Below are positions 63,513 through 64,000 of a stretch of 64,000 nucleotides of DNA, piece by piece. The notes under the pieces are model-generated. The model had not been told where the DNA came from, did no database searches, and worked only from the letters and a program-made list of their open reading frames with translations. The stretch covers positions 62,001 through 126,000 of the forward strand of contig NZ_QWLJ01000009.1 of NCBI RefSeq assembly GCF_009917385.1, in the 5' to 3' direction. Position numbers and translations under genes: made by a program. The DNA is from Roseburia sp. 1XD42-34. GTDB taxonomy: Bacteria; Bacillota; Bacilli; Bacillales; Amphibacillaceae. Position 1 is the stretch's first letter, and each line of letters opens with the position of its first letter.

Positions 63513-64000
63513 CGTACGAAAGGATTATGTCGAACTGCTTAAATAAAAATGTATAGATGTCTGTTTGTTCTTCGATAATTTTTGCAGTCGGTTTTCCTAG
63601 ACCGTGACCAGCATTTTTTTCTGTTCGCAATAAAATGGGATGAGCCCCTGCTTGTGCTTCTTGTAATGTTGCAGTAAATTTCTTTGCATGTAATGGTGCG
63701 ACTCTATCGTCTGTATCGGCAGTTGTAATAAGAGTAGCAGGATAGTGGGTCCCTCGTATTACATTATGCAGCGGAGAATACTTATACATAAATTGAAAAT
63801 GCGCTGCGTTCTTTTCTGCATTGCCAAATTCGGTTGTCCAAAATCGCCCGACTGTAAAGCGGTGAAATCTGAGCATATCTGTGACAGGTACGAGGCATAA
63901 AGCGGCGCCAAACAGTTCTGGCCGTTGCGTTATACATGCTCCTACTAATAGGCCTCCATTACTGCCTCCCATGATAGCAAGTTTGTTAGGATTCGTATAT
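63508..64000 (-). CDS. Prolyl oligopeptidase family (S9) protease, C-terminal part
   Basis: The open frame runs off the right edge; 164 residues are visible. YTNPNKLAIMGGSNGGLLVGA carries the catalytic Ser (GGSNGG). The Asp is in TADTDDRVAPLHAKKF and the His in KNAGHGLGKPTAK. These complete an S9A-type triad, and the whole gene is probably about 700 residues with a beta-propeller N-terminus outside the window. The stop codon and last residues overlap F1 copy h, so the C-terminus may have been altered slightly. Confidence 0.9.
   Translation of the reverse strand, partial: YTNPNKLAIMGGSNGGLLVGACITQRPELFGAALCLVPVTDMLRFHRFTVGRFWTTEFGNAEKNAAHFQFMYKYSPLHNVIRGTHYPATLITTADTDDRVAPLHAKKFTATLQEAQAGAHPILLRTEKNAGHGLGKPTAKIIEEQTDIYTFLFKQFDIILSYE

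Overview
The window is a chromosomal segment of a low-GC, endospore-forming member of the Bacillaceae. Gene content and order match the yun/yut/yum/yui/yug region of Bacillus subtilis, followed by the menaquinone and app clusters. A salt-adapted genus such as Virgibacillus or Oceanobacillus would fit, but that is inference. There are no rRNA or tRNA genes and no CRISPR array. Sporulation genes (yunB, lytH, a YhcN-type lipoprotein, yutH, kapB) point to a spore former.

Layout. 1-1.2 kb: the end of an unrelated gene, its terminator, and a decayed group II intron just behind that terminator. 1.2-10.4 kb: a universal stress protein, yunE-yunD-yunB, a lysine riboswitch with an NhaC-type transporter, and an NSS amino-acid transporter with its 34-residue subunit. 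10.4-24.5 kb: lytH, yutC, yutD to yutH, a D-2-hydroxyacid dehydrogenase, yutI, yuzD, dapF, yutM, yumC, yumB behind a Rex-like site, and yuiB. 24.7-36 kb: yuiC, yuiD, bioY with a BirA operator, deoD, an orphan ptsH, kapB, a SodC-like lipoprotein, patB, pgi, yuzA and yugI. 36-47 kb: yugN, yugO, a thioredoxin-like protein, an M42 peptidase, a 1444-residue bacillopeptidase F, and ribU behind an FMN riboswitch. 47-57 kb: a P1-type peptidase, yteA, and the menaquinone genes (menI and menA on the minus strand, menF-D-H-B-E on the plus strand). 57-63 kb: an appDFABC oligopeptide transport operon. The right edge cuts a prolyl oligopeptidase gene.

The most unusual content is two families of short non-coding repeats that fill the spacers. 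Family E2 (about 150-190 bp, 11 copies, all in the same orientation) starts after a TTTAT-like pentamer, ends near TTCACTT, and holds several conserved base-paired segments. It looks like a solo, transposase-less IS200/IS605-type element that has kept a TnpB-guide-RNA-like scaffold; that identity is a hypothesis. Copies supply the stop codons of dapF and appF, touch the stop of pgi, and sit in two spacers of the app operon. Family F1 (about 200-280 bp, 11 full or partial copies) has its left end behind an intrinsic terminator T-tract in nearly every copy, in the direction of transcription, which suggests a terminator-targeted element. One E2 lies inside an F1 copy at a TTTAT, giving a filled site that can be compared with empty F1 copies in the same window.

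Functional links: electron transport and redox genes (yumB, yumC, menaquinone synthesis), Fe-S assembly (yutI, yutM), vitamin uptake under dedicated switches (BirA for biotin, FMN for riboflavin), lysine sensing beside lysine/DAP metabolism (dapF), and protein or peptide use (Bpr, M42, P1 and S9 peptidases with App uptake).
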